NCBI RefSeq assembly: GCF_000378445.1 | Contig: NZ_KB899740.1 | Span: 1-38,038, forward strand | DNA: 38,038 nt | Reading direction: 5' to 3' | DNA from: Deinococcus aquatilis DSM 23025 | Lineage (GTDB): Bacteria > Deinococcota > Deinococci > Deinococcales > Deinococcaceae | Shown here: positions 24,055 through 33,320 of the stretch, piece by piece | Layout: each line of letters begins with the position of its first letter | Numbering within the stretch: position 1 is the stretch's first letter | Program-made: the position numbers and the translations under genes | The notes under the pieces: generated by a model | What the model saw: the letters and a program-made list of their open reading frames with translations, nothing else | Told to the model about the DNA's origin: nothing | Database searches by the model: none

Positions 24055-24784
24055 TTAAAACAAGCTGGGCTGAGTCGTCGTCTTCTCTGAGAGCGACAGC
24101 GCGCCCACCTCCAACTCCCAACGCGCAGACCCCGTAATCGACGGTGCGGCTAGAATTCCTCGCACCACTCCCGTGCCCACCACCCGCTGCACCGACGCGA
24201 CATATCGGCCGAGCTCAGACACCGTGTCTTGTGTCGCGCGGCCGCACTTCAATTCCACCACGAAGCGTCCCTGAGTATTTTGCGCGTACAAGTCAATACC
24301 GCCCGATTCCACCAGCAGCTCCCGATTCAAGACCCGCAAGCCCGGCTCAATCAGGTCTGGATGCCCGGCCAGCGTCTCTTGCATCTGCGCTCCCGAACCC
24401 GTCAGCCAGAAGCCTGCCTCTTTATTGAGTTCCAGCGCTTGCGCCATCTGGACGGCCAGGAACGTCACCCGCACCAGTTCGGACGGACTCCAGCGTGACG
24501 CCAAGAGGACACACTGCTCTTCCTCCAGCACCGCCGTAATCTCATCCATCTTCGGCTGCCAGTTCAGCGGCTTCACGCCCTTCGGCGCATGAGGTCTGCA
24601 AGCTGCTGTCCCGTTTGGTGATCACCAGGTACGGTCCCACCTCAGCCATACTGGCCGCTCGACCGGGGTAACTCACTTCCGCTAAGCCGCCCACTTGGAT
24701 CAGGCAGGCTCCCGTTTGCAGCGCATGCATCAGGAAGGCCCACAGATCCACTAGAGCAGGGGAGAGCAGTTGTCCCCAAATCAT
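24055..24784 (-). pseudogene. nucS: NucS/EndoMS-like mismatch endonuclease, broken by one extra base
   Basis: Two overlapping frames together give a NucS-like protein of 242 aa. The N-terminal frame starts at 24784 (LVDLWAFLMHALQTGACLIQ, YPGRAASMAEVGPYLVITKR), the DNA-binding half. The second frame carries HAPKGVKPLNWQP and the nuclease half: GGIDLYAQNTQGRFVVELKC with Asp, Glu and Lys of the RecB-like site. Deleting one T at about 24592 joins them perfectly at SLQT/HAPKG. The usual Gln in V-S-Q-L-x-R-Y is Glu here (TVSELGRY). NucS cuts mismatched DNA. This copy is probably inactive, or the base is a sequencing error. Confidence 0.75.
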
Positions 24785-25057
24785 GCCCGCAGCATCCCTA
24801 AGGGCGTTGAGGCTGCTCCTGTCCGGAGCTGGATCAGACCTCAGCCGCCAGGGGAGGGAGAGCCAAGTTCATCTCTACTGGGTGAATCTCAGTCAATCAT
24901 CTGAGGCTTGCTCCGCTTGAGCAACACGCTATTCAGTCAGGATCACCTGGTAACGCTCTGACTTGTTTTCTCCTGATTCACGAACCCATGGTGCTTTATA
25001 CTTGTTCCCCACTTGCCTGCCTTGAGTCGTGCCTCGGTGGGCGGAGGACTTCCTCAG
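24785..25057. other. Intergenic region with a TATACT promoter box
   Basis: No gene seen. TATACT near 24998 with CTGATT 18 bp upstream forms a plausible promoter pointing towards the gene at 25058. Confidence 0.4.
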
Positions 25058-25264
25058 ATGCCTAAAGACAAGATCGCCACCTACTATCAGACCCACCCCC
25101 CCGAGCTCGCTACCATTGACCGCCTGCAACTTGAAGGCCTGCAGCCCGGTGACGATCAACCCGTGACTGCCCTGTTTAATTTCCGCAGCAAGGACAGTGA
25201 GCATCTGACCGGACTATTCCGGCGAGCAGACGCGGTGCCACTACAGGTCAAAGAACCGGCATGA
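25058..25264 (+). CDS. Small hypothetical protein, 68 aa
   Basis: MPKDKIATYYQTHPPELATI, DRLQLEGLQPGDDQPVTALF, ending in a short basic-acidic tail. GGAGG lies 11 bp before the ATG; the longer frame from 25013 is less likely. A TATACT box is about 55 bp upstream. No family recognised. The opposite strand has a 91-aa frame, judged a shadow. Confidence 0.45.
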   Translation: MPKDKIATYYQTHPPELATIDRLQLEGLQPGDDQPVTALFNFRSKDSEHLTGLFRRADAVPLQVKEPA

Positions 25265-25655
25265 CCCGGCCTCAGCACCAGAAAACTCCGGAAGAGGTCA
25301 GCCAATGCAGTCTCCCAACGGATTGAACCTGACTTCCCGGTCTCCCAACGGATTGAACCTGACTTCCCGGGGCGATTGGTCGTCAGGTACCGATGTCCCA
25401 CCTGACAGTATGACGAGCAGTGCGACTTGTGGATGCGCCCAGGTGGACGGCACTGCGCGATAGACGGTGATGGCCCGCTGTATATCCACTGGTCGGACGA
25501 GCACGACCGTTGGAGTTAGGCGTTACTGCGCTTGGCTTTTCGGGAAATGGAGGTGACTCCGGTGGTCGCCATCCACTGACTGCTTGGTAGACCTCGATAC
25601 TGACATGCAAGCGGCTCTGCCGAAAGATCTGTGAAGTGCCCGGGAGGTGTCACGT
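25265..25655. other. Gene-free stretch with a tandem repeat and broken frames
   Basis: Short minus-strand frames (for example around RAITVYRAVPSTWAHPQVAL) shift phase repeatedly, as in a decayed gene, but I recognise no family. It includes the 30-bp tandem duplication at 25310. Confidence 0.4.
25310..25369. repeat. Perfect 30-bp tandem duplication
   Basis: The unit, starting GTCTCCCAACGGATTG, occurs twice with no spacer and no mismatch. Two copies without spacers are not a CRISPR array. A recent slip or duplication is the simplest cause. Confidence 0.85.
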
Positions 25656-26285
25656 TTAAGCACTTCCTGTCTTCTCGTTAGGGTCAAACAAGGTTTTGGA
25701 CTGTGAGGAGCCAATCTGCCGGAGAAAAATGGTCAAGACAACGATAGCAGCCACCGCCAAAAACTCACTTTGCCAATTCTGGAAGGATTCAAACCAGAAT
25801 TCCGGTTCGTGCAGGAAGGCCATCACGCTCTCAGCTGCTTGGCCCCTGGCCTGTTGTTCCAAGTTGTAGGTTTTCCAAGAACTGAACAGATGGATGATCA
25901 ATGCCCCTACAAACATTCCGAGCAAGACCAGCGAGAGACTGTTGCGTCGCCAGAACCCTGGAGGAGCAAAGTCGGACTGGTTTTTCTCTGCCTTCGTCTG
26001 CTCATCGGGGAAGGGGTTGGACTCTGCCGAGCCCCGTTGACGCAGGTAGATGGTCAGGATGACGTAGGCGGCCATCTGCAAGAATTCACTTTCCCAGTTT
26101 TCAGCGGTGGTCGACCAGAAATGGGAGGTCATCAGGTACTGCGGCCACGAGAGGATAGGCTGGCGCCATTGCTGTAATTCTTCGTTATAGACAGCCCAGC
26201 CGGTGAGGGCCTGCGCCAGCCAAAACACAGTAAAGAAAGCAATGAGCACCACAGAAAGACCGTTGTCCGTCCAAAATCGCTTCAT
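25656..26285 (-). CDS. DUF6766-family membrane protein, two repeated halves
   Basis: 209 aa from the ATG at 26283-26285 (MKRFWTDNGLSVVLIAFFTV). Each half has the family pattern: N-G/S-L-S-V/L-V-L, a membrane helix, then NWESEFLQMAAYVILTIYLR and again NWQSEFLAVAAIVVLTIFLR. Four membrane segments in total, with a polar linker in the middle (DEQTKAEKNQ). Members of DUF6766 are integral membrane proteins of unknown role. Monocistronic by spacing. Confidence 0.75.
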   Translation of the reverse strand: MKRFWTDNGLSVVLIAFFTVFWLAQALTGWAVYNEELQQWRQPILSWPQYLMTSHFWSTTAENWESEFLQMAAYVILTIYLRQRGSAESNPFPDEQTKAEKNQSDFAPPGFWRRNSLSLVLLGMFVGALIIHLFSSWKTYNLEQQARGQAAESVMAFLHEPEFWFESFQNWQSEFLAVAAIVVLTIFLRQIGSSQSKTLFDPNEKTGSA

Positions 26286-26557
26286 GGTGGGGTTATACCG
26301 GATGAGGTGCACTGGGCAGTACCCCAGAAGTATCACCCTTCCTCCCTATTTCTGGTTAACCAGGAGTTCCCCTTGCCCTCTAAAAGAGATCTGGAGCCGA
26401 TGGCTCTGCTATCCGCCCCCGCCTGGATTGGATTGAGCATGGAACCCTAGGTCGCCTGAACCTTGAGGAAAATGAAAACGAGGCAATGAAAGCTTTCAAC
26501 TGCCAGCCCTGTCCCAGCACTTGAGGTTCGACCCAGGTCAAGGTTCAGGGCAGCCGC

Positions 26558-27322
26558 TCAGTTCAGGGCGGCTGGATTGAGCGGCTGCCCGTTACGTGAA
26601 ACCCGGTAATCGACATGCGGCCCACTGCTGTTGCCTGTACTGCCAACCCGCGCAATCACATCTCCTGTGTTGACCCTCGCACCAAGGCGAGCCAGGTTGA
26701 CGCTGTTGTGGCTGTAGCGGGTCTTCAGGCCACCCCCGTGATCCACCACGACCGTCCAACCCCACCCGGTGCGGCCATCGAACCGGCTTTCGGTGACCAC
26801 ACCGCCGAGGGCGGCCCGAATGAAGGTGCCGGCGGGAGCAGCCAAGTCCAGACCTTCATGCCCCCCTCGGTAAGGCGTGGTCACACGCCCCTGCACGGGC
26901 AAGATGGCAGTGACCCGAATCCCCACCGTACGCACGCTGACGGAGGACGGAGCAGAGCGCACCACCACTGCATTCGGGAGTTGTAGCCGCTGACCAATCT
27001 GCAGGGCACGCTGGGGATTGATCCCCGGGTTGGCTTTCAGCAATGCGGAGACAGTGAGGCCCCGCCGCTTGGCGACGCTACTCAGGGTGTCGCCTGCTTG
27101 AATGACCACGCTCCTGGCTGTGGGACTCGGCACCTGCAGCACCGCGCCAACCTGCAATCTATTCGGATTCAGCCCAGGATTCACGGCCATGAAGGCTTGT
27201 GGTGTGCTCCCCGCCCGCACCGCCATGCGGGTCAGGGTATCTCCCGGCTGCACCCGAACAGTCATGGCTCCAGCCAGGGAGAGGGCGGCGAGGAGCAGGG
27301 GCGTTAAGGCACGAATCAACAT
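26558..27322 (-). CDS. Exported LysM-M23 peptidase-like protein
   Basis: 254 aa from the ATG at 27320-27322, chosen because a signal peptide (LIRALTPLLLAALSLAGAMT) follows at once. Two LysM modules lie at about 21-64 and 71-115 (QPGDTL, NPGLNP, QAGDTL, NPGINP), which bind peptidoglycan. The M23 peptidase domain covers 140-254: H155 and D159 (HEGLDLAAPAGT), H205 (RYSHN) and GPHVDYRV. Here the last zinc ligand, normally the second His of H-x-H, is Asp (H236-V-D238). The enzyme may be weak, use the Asp, or be a cell-wall scaffold rather than a hydrolase. Confidence 0.88.
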   Translation of the reverse strand: MLIRALTPLLLAALSLAGAMTVRVQPGDTLTRMAVRAGSTPQAFMAVNPGLNPNRLQVGAVLQVPSPTARSVVIQAGDTLSSVAKRRGLTVSALLKANPGINPQRALQIGQRLQLPNAVVVRSAPSSVSVRTVGIRVTAILPVQGRVTTPYRGGHEGLDLAAPAGTFIRAALGGVVTESRFDGRTGWGWTVVVDHGGGLKTRYSHNSVNLARLGARVNTGDVIARVGSTGNSSGPHVDYRVSRNGQPLNPAALN

Positions 27323-27816
27323 GAATGCCGCCAAGCTATCAAGAGTTTGTAAAGGTCTGATGAATAAGTGACTCTGAAGATGAGTTGAGGTCACAACTTG
27401 GTGTGAATGTTGAAGATCAGGAAGAGTACTTCGAAACACAATTTACCAGGCAATCAGACCTGGCTACGCGGCTACCAGTTCTTCTGTACAGCCAGCTTGT
27501 GCACGCCAAGTCTCCAGGTGATGGTGCTGATGCATCCGGCTGACTGCATGTGCGGTGGGACAAGCTGCTGGAAGAAGTTCTGCCCCCGGGTTCTCGCTGC
27601 CTTTCGTTCCCTCGGGACTTGCTGTCCTTGCCCGCACGAATCCAAGGCGCACTCAGGTGAAAAGCCGTACACCCTCCTCAGACCTGCTTACTTGGCTGCC
27701 GCAGGCAGAAGCACCCTTCAGGCCGGAAGGCCCCAGTCAGGAGTGGATTCTTCGCCACTGGTCCGCCAAGGTCAGGGTCTCCCAGATCAGACGGGTGCTT
27801 TGGCCTGGGTTGAGGT
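27323..27816. other. 494-bp stretch without a convincing gene
   Basis: A 137-codon plus-strand frame exists, but its product is Cys/Pro-rich with no ribosome site, domain or regular pattern. The part beside 27322 must hold the promoter of the LysM-M23 gene. I see nothing else in it. Confidence 0.5.
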
Positions 27817-28320
27817 TTAAGATTTCACCATTTCGAACACACCTTGCTGCGCCCGCAGGCGTCCAGCAGCGGTCAATCGGTCCGTCACTTCTTGTGCCTG
27901 CTGGGGCGTGAGGGGCGACTGTACAAGCAGATCCTGAAGGGTGAACGCGCCTCCTTTCCGGTAAGCCAAACGCAGCACCATTCGTTCAAGCTGGCCTGTG
28001 TGCAACGGCTGTACGGCGCGGCGGCCATACAGCCACCAGACCAGGGCCGCCACCGTCAGGCCGACCAGGCAGGCCACCGGCCACCACTCCAGGGCCTGAG
28101 CGGGGGCAGCAATCTGTGCCCCCAGAGCAGCCAGCTGCCGCTGGGCTTCCCTCACCTGTTCGTCGACGGCGCCGCTGTCTGCAAAGCGCCGCACGCGCGC
28201 ACGTTCACGCAAATACGCCATCACGGCTCCGGTATCGCCGCGCACATAAAACGCGCTGTACGTCAGCAGGGCGGCACTGAAACCAGCGCTGAGGGTTACC
28301 GTCCATCGGGGAAAATTCAT
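27817..28320 (-). CDS. Small membrane protein with winged-helix-like C-terminus
   Basis: 167 aa. Two membrane segments, near residues 7-26 (LSAGFSAALLTYSAFYV) and 78-96 (WWPVACLVGLTVAALVWWLY), with a basic, coiled-coil-like section between (YLRERARVRRFADSG... QRQLAALGAQ). The end (LVLRLAYRKGGAFTLQDLLV, PLTPQQAQEVTDRLTAAGRL) has the helix pattern of a winged helix, as found in some Deinococcus membrane proteins. Start ATG at 28318-28320. Divergent from the TlpA gene. Confidence 0.65.
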   Translation of the reverse strand: MNFPRWTVTLSAGFSAALLTYSAFYVRGDTGAVMAYLRERARVRRFADSGAVDEQVREAQRQLAALGAQIAAPAQALEWWPVACLVGLTVAALVWWLYGRRAVQPLHTGQLERMVLRLAYRKGGAFTLQDLLVQSPLTPQQAQEVTDRLTAAGRLRAQQGVFEMVKS

Positions 28321-28513
28321 GATCTGATGCTATCCCGCGTGCGTTTTTGAGATTGAGCGTTCCGGCCCTGGAAAGGCAGTTCCTACTTGGGTGAACGGTC
28401 GTTTCGAAGAAGTGGGGCGGCCCTTCCAGCTGTTGAACATCTGCTAATCTGCTCAGGTATGGTTGCTAGCATCTGTTGAGCCACCAATTTCTCACGTCCA
28501 CAAAGGATGCCGG

Positions 28514-29083
28514 ATGACTCACCCCATCAACTCCGCCCCTCCCTCCCGCCCGCGCAGGTGGTGGCTGCCCCCCCTGTTGGCACTGGGGATCACCGGTATG
28601 CTGGCCGCCGCTCTGCTGAATCCTGCCCGCAATGCCACGATTGGGGGGCCATTGGTCGGCCGGGAAGCCCCCGCCTTTACCCTGTCCACGTTGGACGGCA
28701 CGGCGCTGGCGCTTCAGACCTTTCAGGGGCGTCCGGTGGTCTTAAATTTTTGGGCGTCATGGTGCGTGCCGTGCAGAGATGAAGCGCCGCTGTTCCGTGA
28801 GCTTGCTGCGCGCCCCTCTGGCAAGCCGGGGTTGGTTCTCTTGGGCATCCTTTTCCAGGAACCGAGCGATGTCGCGGCCCGCAACTTCATTCGCGAGTAT
28901 GCTCTCGCTTATCCAAGTGTGCGTGACCCCAACAGCAAAACGGCCATCAATTACGGGGTCAGCGGCATTCCAGAAACCTTTTTCATCGACGCACAGGGCG
29001 TCATCCAGTTTGTAGATCGCGGAGGCCTCACCCGGGAACGCCTGAATGCCGGTCTGGAAAAAATTGGGGTGCCGCCGTTATGA
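28514..29083 (+). CDS. TlpA/ResA-type thiol-disulfide oxidoreductase
   Basis: 189 aa from the ATG at 28514, with AAAGGA 8 bp upstream. A membrane anchor ([20 protein letters not shown], residues 16-35) is followed by a thioredoxin fold: [31 protein letters not shown] with C84 and C87, and [13 protein letters not shown] with the cis-proline P153. It would act outside the membrane, reducing disulfides, e.g. in cytochrome c maturation. Its usual electron donor, CcdA, is encoded at 36181 with an IS pile between them, so the two may once have been neighbours. Confidence 0.9.
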   Translation: MTHPINSAPPSRPRRWWLPPLLALGITGMLAAALLNPARNATIGGPLVGREAPAFTLSTLDGTALALQTFQGRPVVLNFWASWCVPCRDEAPLFRELAARPSGKPGLVLLGILFQEPSDVAARNFIREYALAYPSVRDPNSKTAINYGVSGIPETFFIDAQGVIQFVDRGGLTRERLNAGLEKIGVPPL

Positions 29084-29195
29084 GTGCGCAGCGGCCCGGA
29101 AGGATCGTCTGGCGGGCCCCCTACAGTGGGTGCAGCTTCTGCTGTGCCCATGATGGGCGAACTGGCGTGCCCTTAAACTCAACAGCCCCGTCCAC

Positions 29196-29681
29196 ATGAG
29201 GCAACTTTGGCTGATCGGCGGCAGCACGGTCAAATGGCGAAGTGAAGTCCTGAGAGAAAAACCGCTTTCCCTCCCCTGGCAAGCAGCGTATTGGCCCTGG
29301 TGGGGCGACGCCCTTGGGGGAACGGGATTTGCTGCCTTGATGGGCGCCGGTGACTGGGCACCGCTTGCCGCCGTCCCCCTGGCTGTGCTGCATGCTCGCC
29401 TCGCCTCCAGTACTGGGACGCGCTCGGCCGCCGCCCGAGCATTTGTGTTCTCTCTATTCTTTTTCGCCTGGTTTCTGGCCTGGTTGCCCCAAAGCTTAGC
29501 GCAGACCTTGGGGCTGGCGGGCGGCCTCCTGAGCGCCGGAGTGAAAGGTCTTCCCGAGGTGATCCGTGGGCACATTCGAGCCAACCGGTGTGGATGTGAA
29601 GTGAATAATCCACAGGGTTCTTGCTGCTTGGGAAACGTGACGCGGTTGATCGATGCTGAATCCGGCAATCAGGCCAGCTGA
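29196..29681 (+). pseudogene. Possible apolipoprotein N-acyltransferase (lnt) remnant
   Basis: 161-codon frame. [20 protein letters not shown] then PQSLAQTLG resembles the start of Lnt, where an F-rich helix precedes WLP-x-S. The rest of that roughly 500-aa enzyme is absent; the frame ends in unrelated-looking polar sequence. Membrane-like segment only in the middle. Weak call: it may be a chance hydrophobic frame. Confidence 0.3.
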
Positions 29682-29685
29682 GCAT

Positions 29686-29940
29686 TCAAGGCGCACCCGC
29701 AGCATCTTCAGTTGCGTCCTCCAGTGGTGCGTTGACCGCATCCTGGGCCGCCTCTGCCCCGACCTGGGCTGCCATAATGTTGACGTCTTCAGGTACACCA
29801 GCAACACTGCGGGCGTGATCGGCGGCGGCGGCTCGCCTGACGACGCCCGCTTCATGCTCACCCGTACTGATGCAGAGCTTATCGAGAAAATGACGAGTCA
29901 GAGGATCCAGACTCAGCAGGAGGGGATGGCTGTCGTTCAT
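29686..29940 (-). CDS. Small protein, possibly ribbon-helix-helix-like
   Basis: 84 aa from the ATG at 29938-29940. MNDSHPLLLSLDPLTRHFLD then KLCISTGEHEAGVVRRAAAA fits a strand-helix-turn-helix layout as in small CopG-type proteins. The tail is Ala/Asp/Glu-rich. GAGG abuts the ATG. No family recognised with confidence. Confidence 0.4.
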   Translation of the reverse strand: MNDSHPLLLSLDPLTRHFLDKLCISTGEHEAGVVRRAAAADHARSVAGVPEDVNIMAAQVGAEAAQDAVNAPLEDATEDAAGAP

Positions 29941-30414
29941 CCTCAAAGAAGGGCACAGCCACTCACGGATGAGGCCCTAACTGAGCTTGCCTTGATCTTG
30001 CGGCTCTTCCACAGGAGTGATGCCGCTGGCTTACTTGCTGTCCTATCTTTTCTCTGGCGCTTGATGAGGGGTTCTCCCTCTAAAAGCTTGTGTTTGCTGC
30101 AGCCATCCGAGTAGATCAGCGGGATCAGGAGTGCGGAAAAGCCGCACAAATGAGGTATCCCACCCAGGTGTCGAGGAAACAACTTCGCAGGGCGTATGAG
30201 TGTTTGAATGGCGACGCCCATAGGATCGGGCCTTGGCAAAGGCCATGGTAAAAAAGGAGCAAGTGCTGCCAGCATGAACGCTGTCCGCGTCATGGCCTGA
30301 TTGGAAGGGAAGCGACCCGAAACGAGGCGGCCCTCGTATGTTGCACGTCTCTGACGGGCCGCATGAATTCGCCAGCAGGATCCATTGCTGCAGCATGATC
30401 ACCTGACCTACGTC
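29941..30414. other. 474-bp stretch without a recognised gene
   Basis: Several frames overlap here on both strands but none shows a domain, a good start or a consistent pattern. It lies downstream of the vanW-like gene and may contain its terminator, which I could not place. Confidence 0.45.
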
Positions 30415-31713
30415 TCAGCGTGTGCCCACCAGAAAAATGTTCGGCCAAGGCCGATACGTACTCTTGAGTACGTCCTGTTTAAAGACCTGACCATTGCGCC
30501 TGAACTGACGCGTGACCTCAATGACAGCGCCTGGTGCAGCCCAATCCACCTGCTGACGTTCACCGACAGGCAGGTTTGCATCGGGCAATAAACGATCGGG
30601 GAGGGCTGGCGTCGTGCGAAGCGTCCTCGGGGTTCCCACCTCTACAGTAAAGTCACGCATTTTTCCGAAAACTTGGATCGTCAGGCGGCTCTCGGCCTCA
30701 TCCCAACCCGCCTGAAACCAGAGTGCTCCTCCGGTGTCATTGGCGAATTTCAGATCTAGATTGGGTTGATAGATGGTGCCGTCAAGACCCTGTGGGTCAT
30801 AATAGCGAACTTGATAAGAATGGTTACGGCGCTCAAGGATAGGTAATCCTGCGCCGTAAAGAGTGCGGAAAACCGTGGTACTGACCTGACAGATACCGCC
30901 CCCTACGCCATTCGCAGTTCGGTCCCCTGCGATGACCAAGCCAGTAACGAATCCAGTCCGGGTGCTGATGGGTCCCACAATCTGATTAAATGACACGACG
31001 TTGCCTTCCACTAACCGATCCTGGAAACGACGGGTACCGACTTGAATGTTTTTGACTCGTGCCACGCTACTACCAGAGTAATTGGTTTCCCCGGTGCCCA
31101 GATGTTGTGCAATGCTGCGTGAAGTAAAGAAGTTGAGGGTGCGTTCAGGAGGAATCTGACCCGCAACGATGATATTGGCCTGCACGCCCTGCGGATCGTG
31201 GAGTACAGTCTCGATACTAGAGCGAGTTTTTGCCATATCGATGCTCAGGCCATTGCGCTGGACGACAGCCCAACCGTTCCAAAGTTTTTCAAAGCGGGCA
31301 TTTTCTGGTTTAGAGGGCAACGTTGCTACAAAGGCCTTTAAATCGGCCTCCAATGAGGGAGTGATCCCCGCACCTCGTTGCCGCAGTTGAGCGACTCGTG
31401 CACCCGAAATAGTCAGGGTACGAACAAAAGGTACAGTGGTCTTCTTGCCTTCTATCACTGCAGGCCAAGCAGCCCGCACGGTAATCAGCAAAGGCGCGTC
31501 CTGTCGTGGGAATGGTGCCTTGGGGCTTGGCTGAGGCTGAGGAGGTGTCGCGACTTCGGGGCTTGTTTTTGCAGCATCCTGCGTAAGGGGCAGCGGAAGC
31601 AGGGGAGCTTCTTGAGGAGCATGTGGAGGTAACGCCGGAATTTCTGGCTGTGCAGCGGCCAACCCCAAGGAGAGACTTGACAGTATGAGCGCGGTTAGCA
31701 GGCGGAAAACCAT
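30415..31713 (-). CDS. Exported VanW-family protein with G5-like end
   Basis: 432 aa; signal peptide at 1-21 ([20 protein letters not shown]). A Pro-rich stretch follows to about 75, then a peptidoglycan-binding-4-like region. The VanW domain (about 225-365) shows the hallmark [39 protein letters not shown] and [16 protein letters not shown]. The end ([20 protein letters not shown]) is like the last strand of a G5 domain. VanW proteins are surface proteins linked to cell-wall modification; no enzyme activity is established. An IS inserted 53 bp upstream of its start, so its native promoter may be cut off. Confidence 0.85.
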   Translation of the reverse strand: MVFRLLTALILSSLSLGLAAAQPEIPALPPHAPQEAPLLPLPLTQDAAKTSPEVATPPQPQPSPKAPFPRQDAPLLITVRAAWPAVIEGKKTTVPFVRTLTISGARVAQLRQRGAGITPSLEADLKAFVATLPSKPENARFEKLWNGWAVVQRNGLSIDMAKTRSSIETVLHDPQGVQANIIVAGQIPPERTLNFFTSRSIAQHLGTGETNYSGSSVARVKNIQVGTRRFQDRLVEGNVVSFNQIVGPISTRTGFVTGLVIAGDRTANGVGGGICQVSTTVFRTLYGAGLPILERRNHSYQVRYYDPQGLDGTIYQPNLDLKFANDTGGALWFQAGWDEAESRLTIQVFGKMRDFTVEVGTPRTLRTTPALPDRLLPDANLPVGERQQVDWAAPGAVIEVTRQFRRNGQVFKQDVLKSTYRPWPNIFLVGTR

Positions 31714-31765
31714 AGCGGCAGTATCTCACTCCCTGCTGGGGTTAAATAGGTCAACCCCCCTTTAA

Positions 31766-33088
31766 CAATGGGTCGGACAGTTTTTGAGGTGCGTGGGGAC
31801 GACCCACCGAAAATGGGTCTGTGAATACGCAATTTCCAGTGGGTCTGGTCGGCATCTTACAGCACGTCCTGCAGGCAGTTGAGCTGCGTAAGACGCAGCG
31901 GAATTTTCTCGCCGTCGTCCTGAGCGTTTTCCTGGCGGTTCCGGGACGGCTGAATGCTTTGAATCTTTCCCGCTACGCGTCCTGCTCGGACCGCACCATT
32001 CTGCGCTGGTTGCACCGAGACGATGAGGGCGCTGTGCCCTGGTGGTCGCTCCAGATGGCCCCGGTGACCACCGCGATGCAGAGCGGACTGATCAGTCCGC
32101 TCTGCATCCTGGCCATTGAGGCTTCCTTCCACCGGAAGTCTGGGAAGAAGACCGCCCACCTCGGCTCATTCTGGAATGGGTGTGCAACACGCGTAGAACG
32201 AGGCATTGAGCACTCCTGTTGTGCACTGATTGAAGTCCAACACCGGCAAATCTTTCCCATTCATGCCCGTCAAACCCGCACGGATCCTGAAGCACCTGGA
32301 CGAATGGAACAGATCACCGATCAATTGGAGGAGGTCCTGCTGGATCTCCGAGCCCATCCTCAGATCGAGCTCGCGGCCATCGTCGCCGATGGCGACTATG
32401 CCAACATCTCCGTTGTGGAAACCGTGACGGGTCACGGTTTCCCGTTGGTCTCAAAACTCCCACGGAATGCCACTCTCAAGTACCTGTACGCCGGTGAACA
32501 CGTCAAGCGTCGAGGACGAAAGAAAACGTTTGACGGGAAGGTCGACTTCCACGATCTGAGGCGATTTGAGGGGGTCTGTGAGACGCCCACCCAACGTCTC
32601 CTGACCCAGGTCGTCTGGGGATGCCATGGGAAACGGAAACTGCGTGTGGTCGTCATTCAGCAGTTGGATCCCACGGGGACAGTGACTGGGTATGCGGTGC
32701 TGTGCAGCACCGCCGTGACCATGCCAGCCCATGAAGTCGTGGCCCTGTACCAGAGCCGTTTTGAGATCAAACTGGTCTTTCGGGACGAGAAGCAGTTCCT
32801 TGGCAGCCAAGATGTCCAAGTTCGGTCACAACAGGGCATCGAAGCCCACTGGAACATGGTCATGCTGGCTTTGAACTTGGCGCGCCTGGAAGCTTTGCAA
32901 GCTGCTGGAGGGGGACAGGGCCTCGTGTTTAGTCTGGAGGACATGAAGCGCAGGGCGTATAACGCCCTGCTGGCCCAAGTCATTTTGTCCAATCTGGGTC
33001 TCGAAGCTCGCTTTGAGGAATGAGATTCGCTTCCCTCCAGGCCGCTGGATTTCGGCCTCAAAGCTGCCTAAAACTGTCCGAACCATTG
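31766..33088 (+). mobile_element. IS4-superfamily insertion sequence with 6-bp target repeat
   Basis: 1323 bp. The left end CAATGGGTCGGACAGTTTT and the reverse complement of the right end, CAATGGTTCGGACAGTTTT, differ at one position. The element is flanked by CTTTAA at 31760-31765 and 33089-33094. It holds one transposase gene. Confidence 0.8.
31821..33023 (+). CDS. IS4-superfamily transposase with altered catalytic residues
   Basis: 400 aa from a GTG at 31821. The family frame is clear: SDRTILRWLHRDDEG, KSGKKTAHLGSFWNGCATR, AAIVADGDYANISVVE and YQSRFEIKLVFRDEKQFLGS. The DDE triad should be D...D...E. Here the first acidic position is E100 (LAIEASF), the second is D190, and the third, normally the Glu of F-x-I-E, is Lys (K317). 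So the copy may not transpose, although its ends and target repeat are intact. Confidence 0.8.
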   Translation: MNTQFPVGLVGILQHVLQAVELRKTQRNFLAVVLSVFLAVPGRLNALNLSRYASCSDRTILRWLHRDDEGAVPWWSLQMAPVTTAMQSGLISPLCILAIEASFHRKSGKKTAHLGSFWNGCATRVERGIEHSCCALIEVQHRQIFPIHARQTRTDPEAPGRMEQITDQLEEVLLDLRAHPQIELAAIVADGDYANISVVETVTGHGFPLVSKLPRNATLKYLYAGEHVKRRGRKKTFDGKVDFHDLRRFEGVCETPTQRLLTQVVWGCHGKRKLRVVVIQQLDPTGTVTGYAVLCSTAVTMPAHEVVALYQSRFEIKLVFRDEKQFLGSQDVQVRSQQGIEAHWNMVMLALNLARLEALQAAGGGQGLVFSLEDMKRRAYNALLAQVILSNLGLEARFEE

Positions 33089-33320
33089 CTTTAAATTGTA
33101 TTCGTTGAAAGGCTCGCCCCTGAATCCGTGGGTGTCCAGTGGCTTAAAATCGGCAGGTCAATTCTACCGCTTGTTCAGGACGCAGGTTGAATTCGCAGGC
33201 AGTTCTGGTAAGTAGAATGGGCTGCCCTTGCGGGCGACCCGTGACCTGCGCCCTGAGAACTTGTCTATATGAGAATGGAGCCTCTGGCATGATCAGGGAA
33301 GTCCCCCAAGAGGCTGACAC

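Noticed and set aside
24929..25204. Minus-strand frame of 91 codons
   Set aside because: Antisense to the better-supported 68-aa gene with promoter box and ribosome site.
25310..25369. Two 30-bp repeats as a CRISPR remnant
   Set aside because: The copies touch each other with no spacer, and there are no cas genes nearby.
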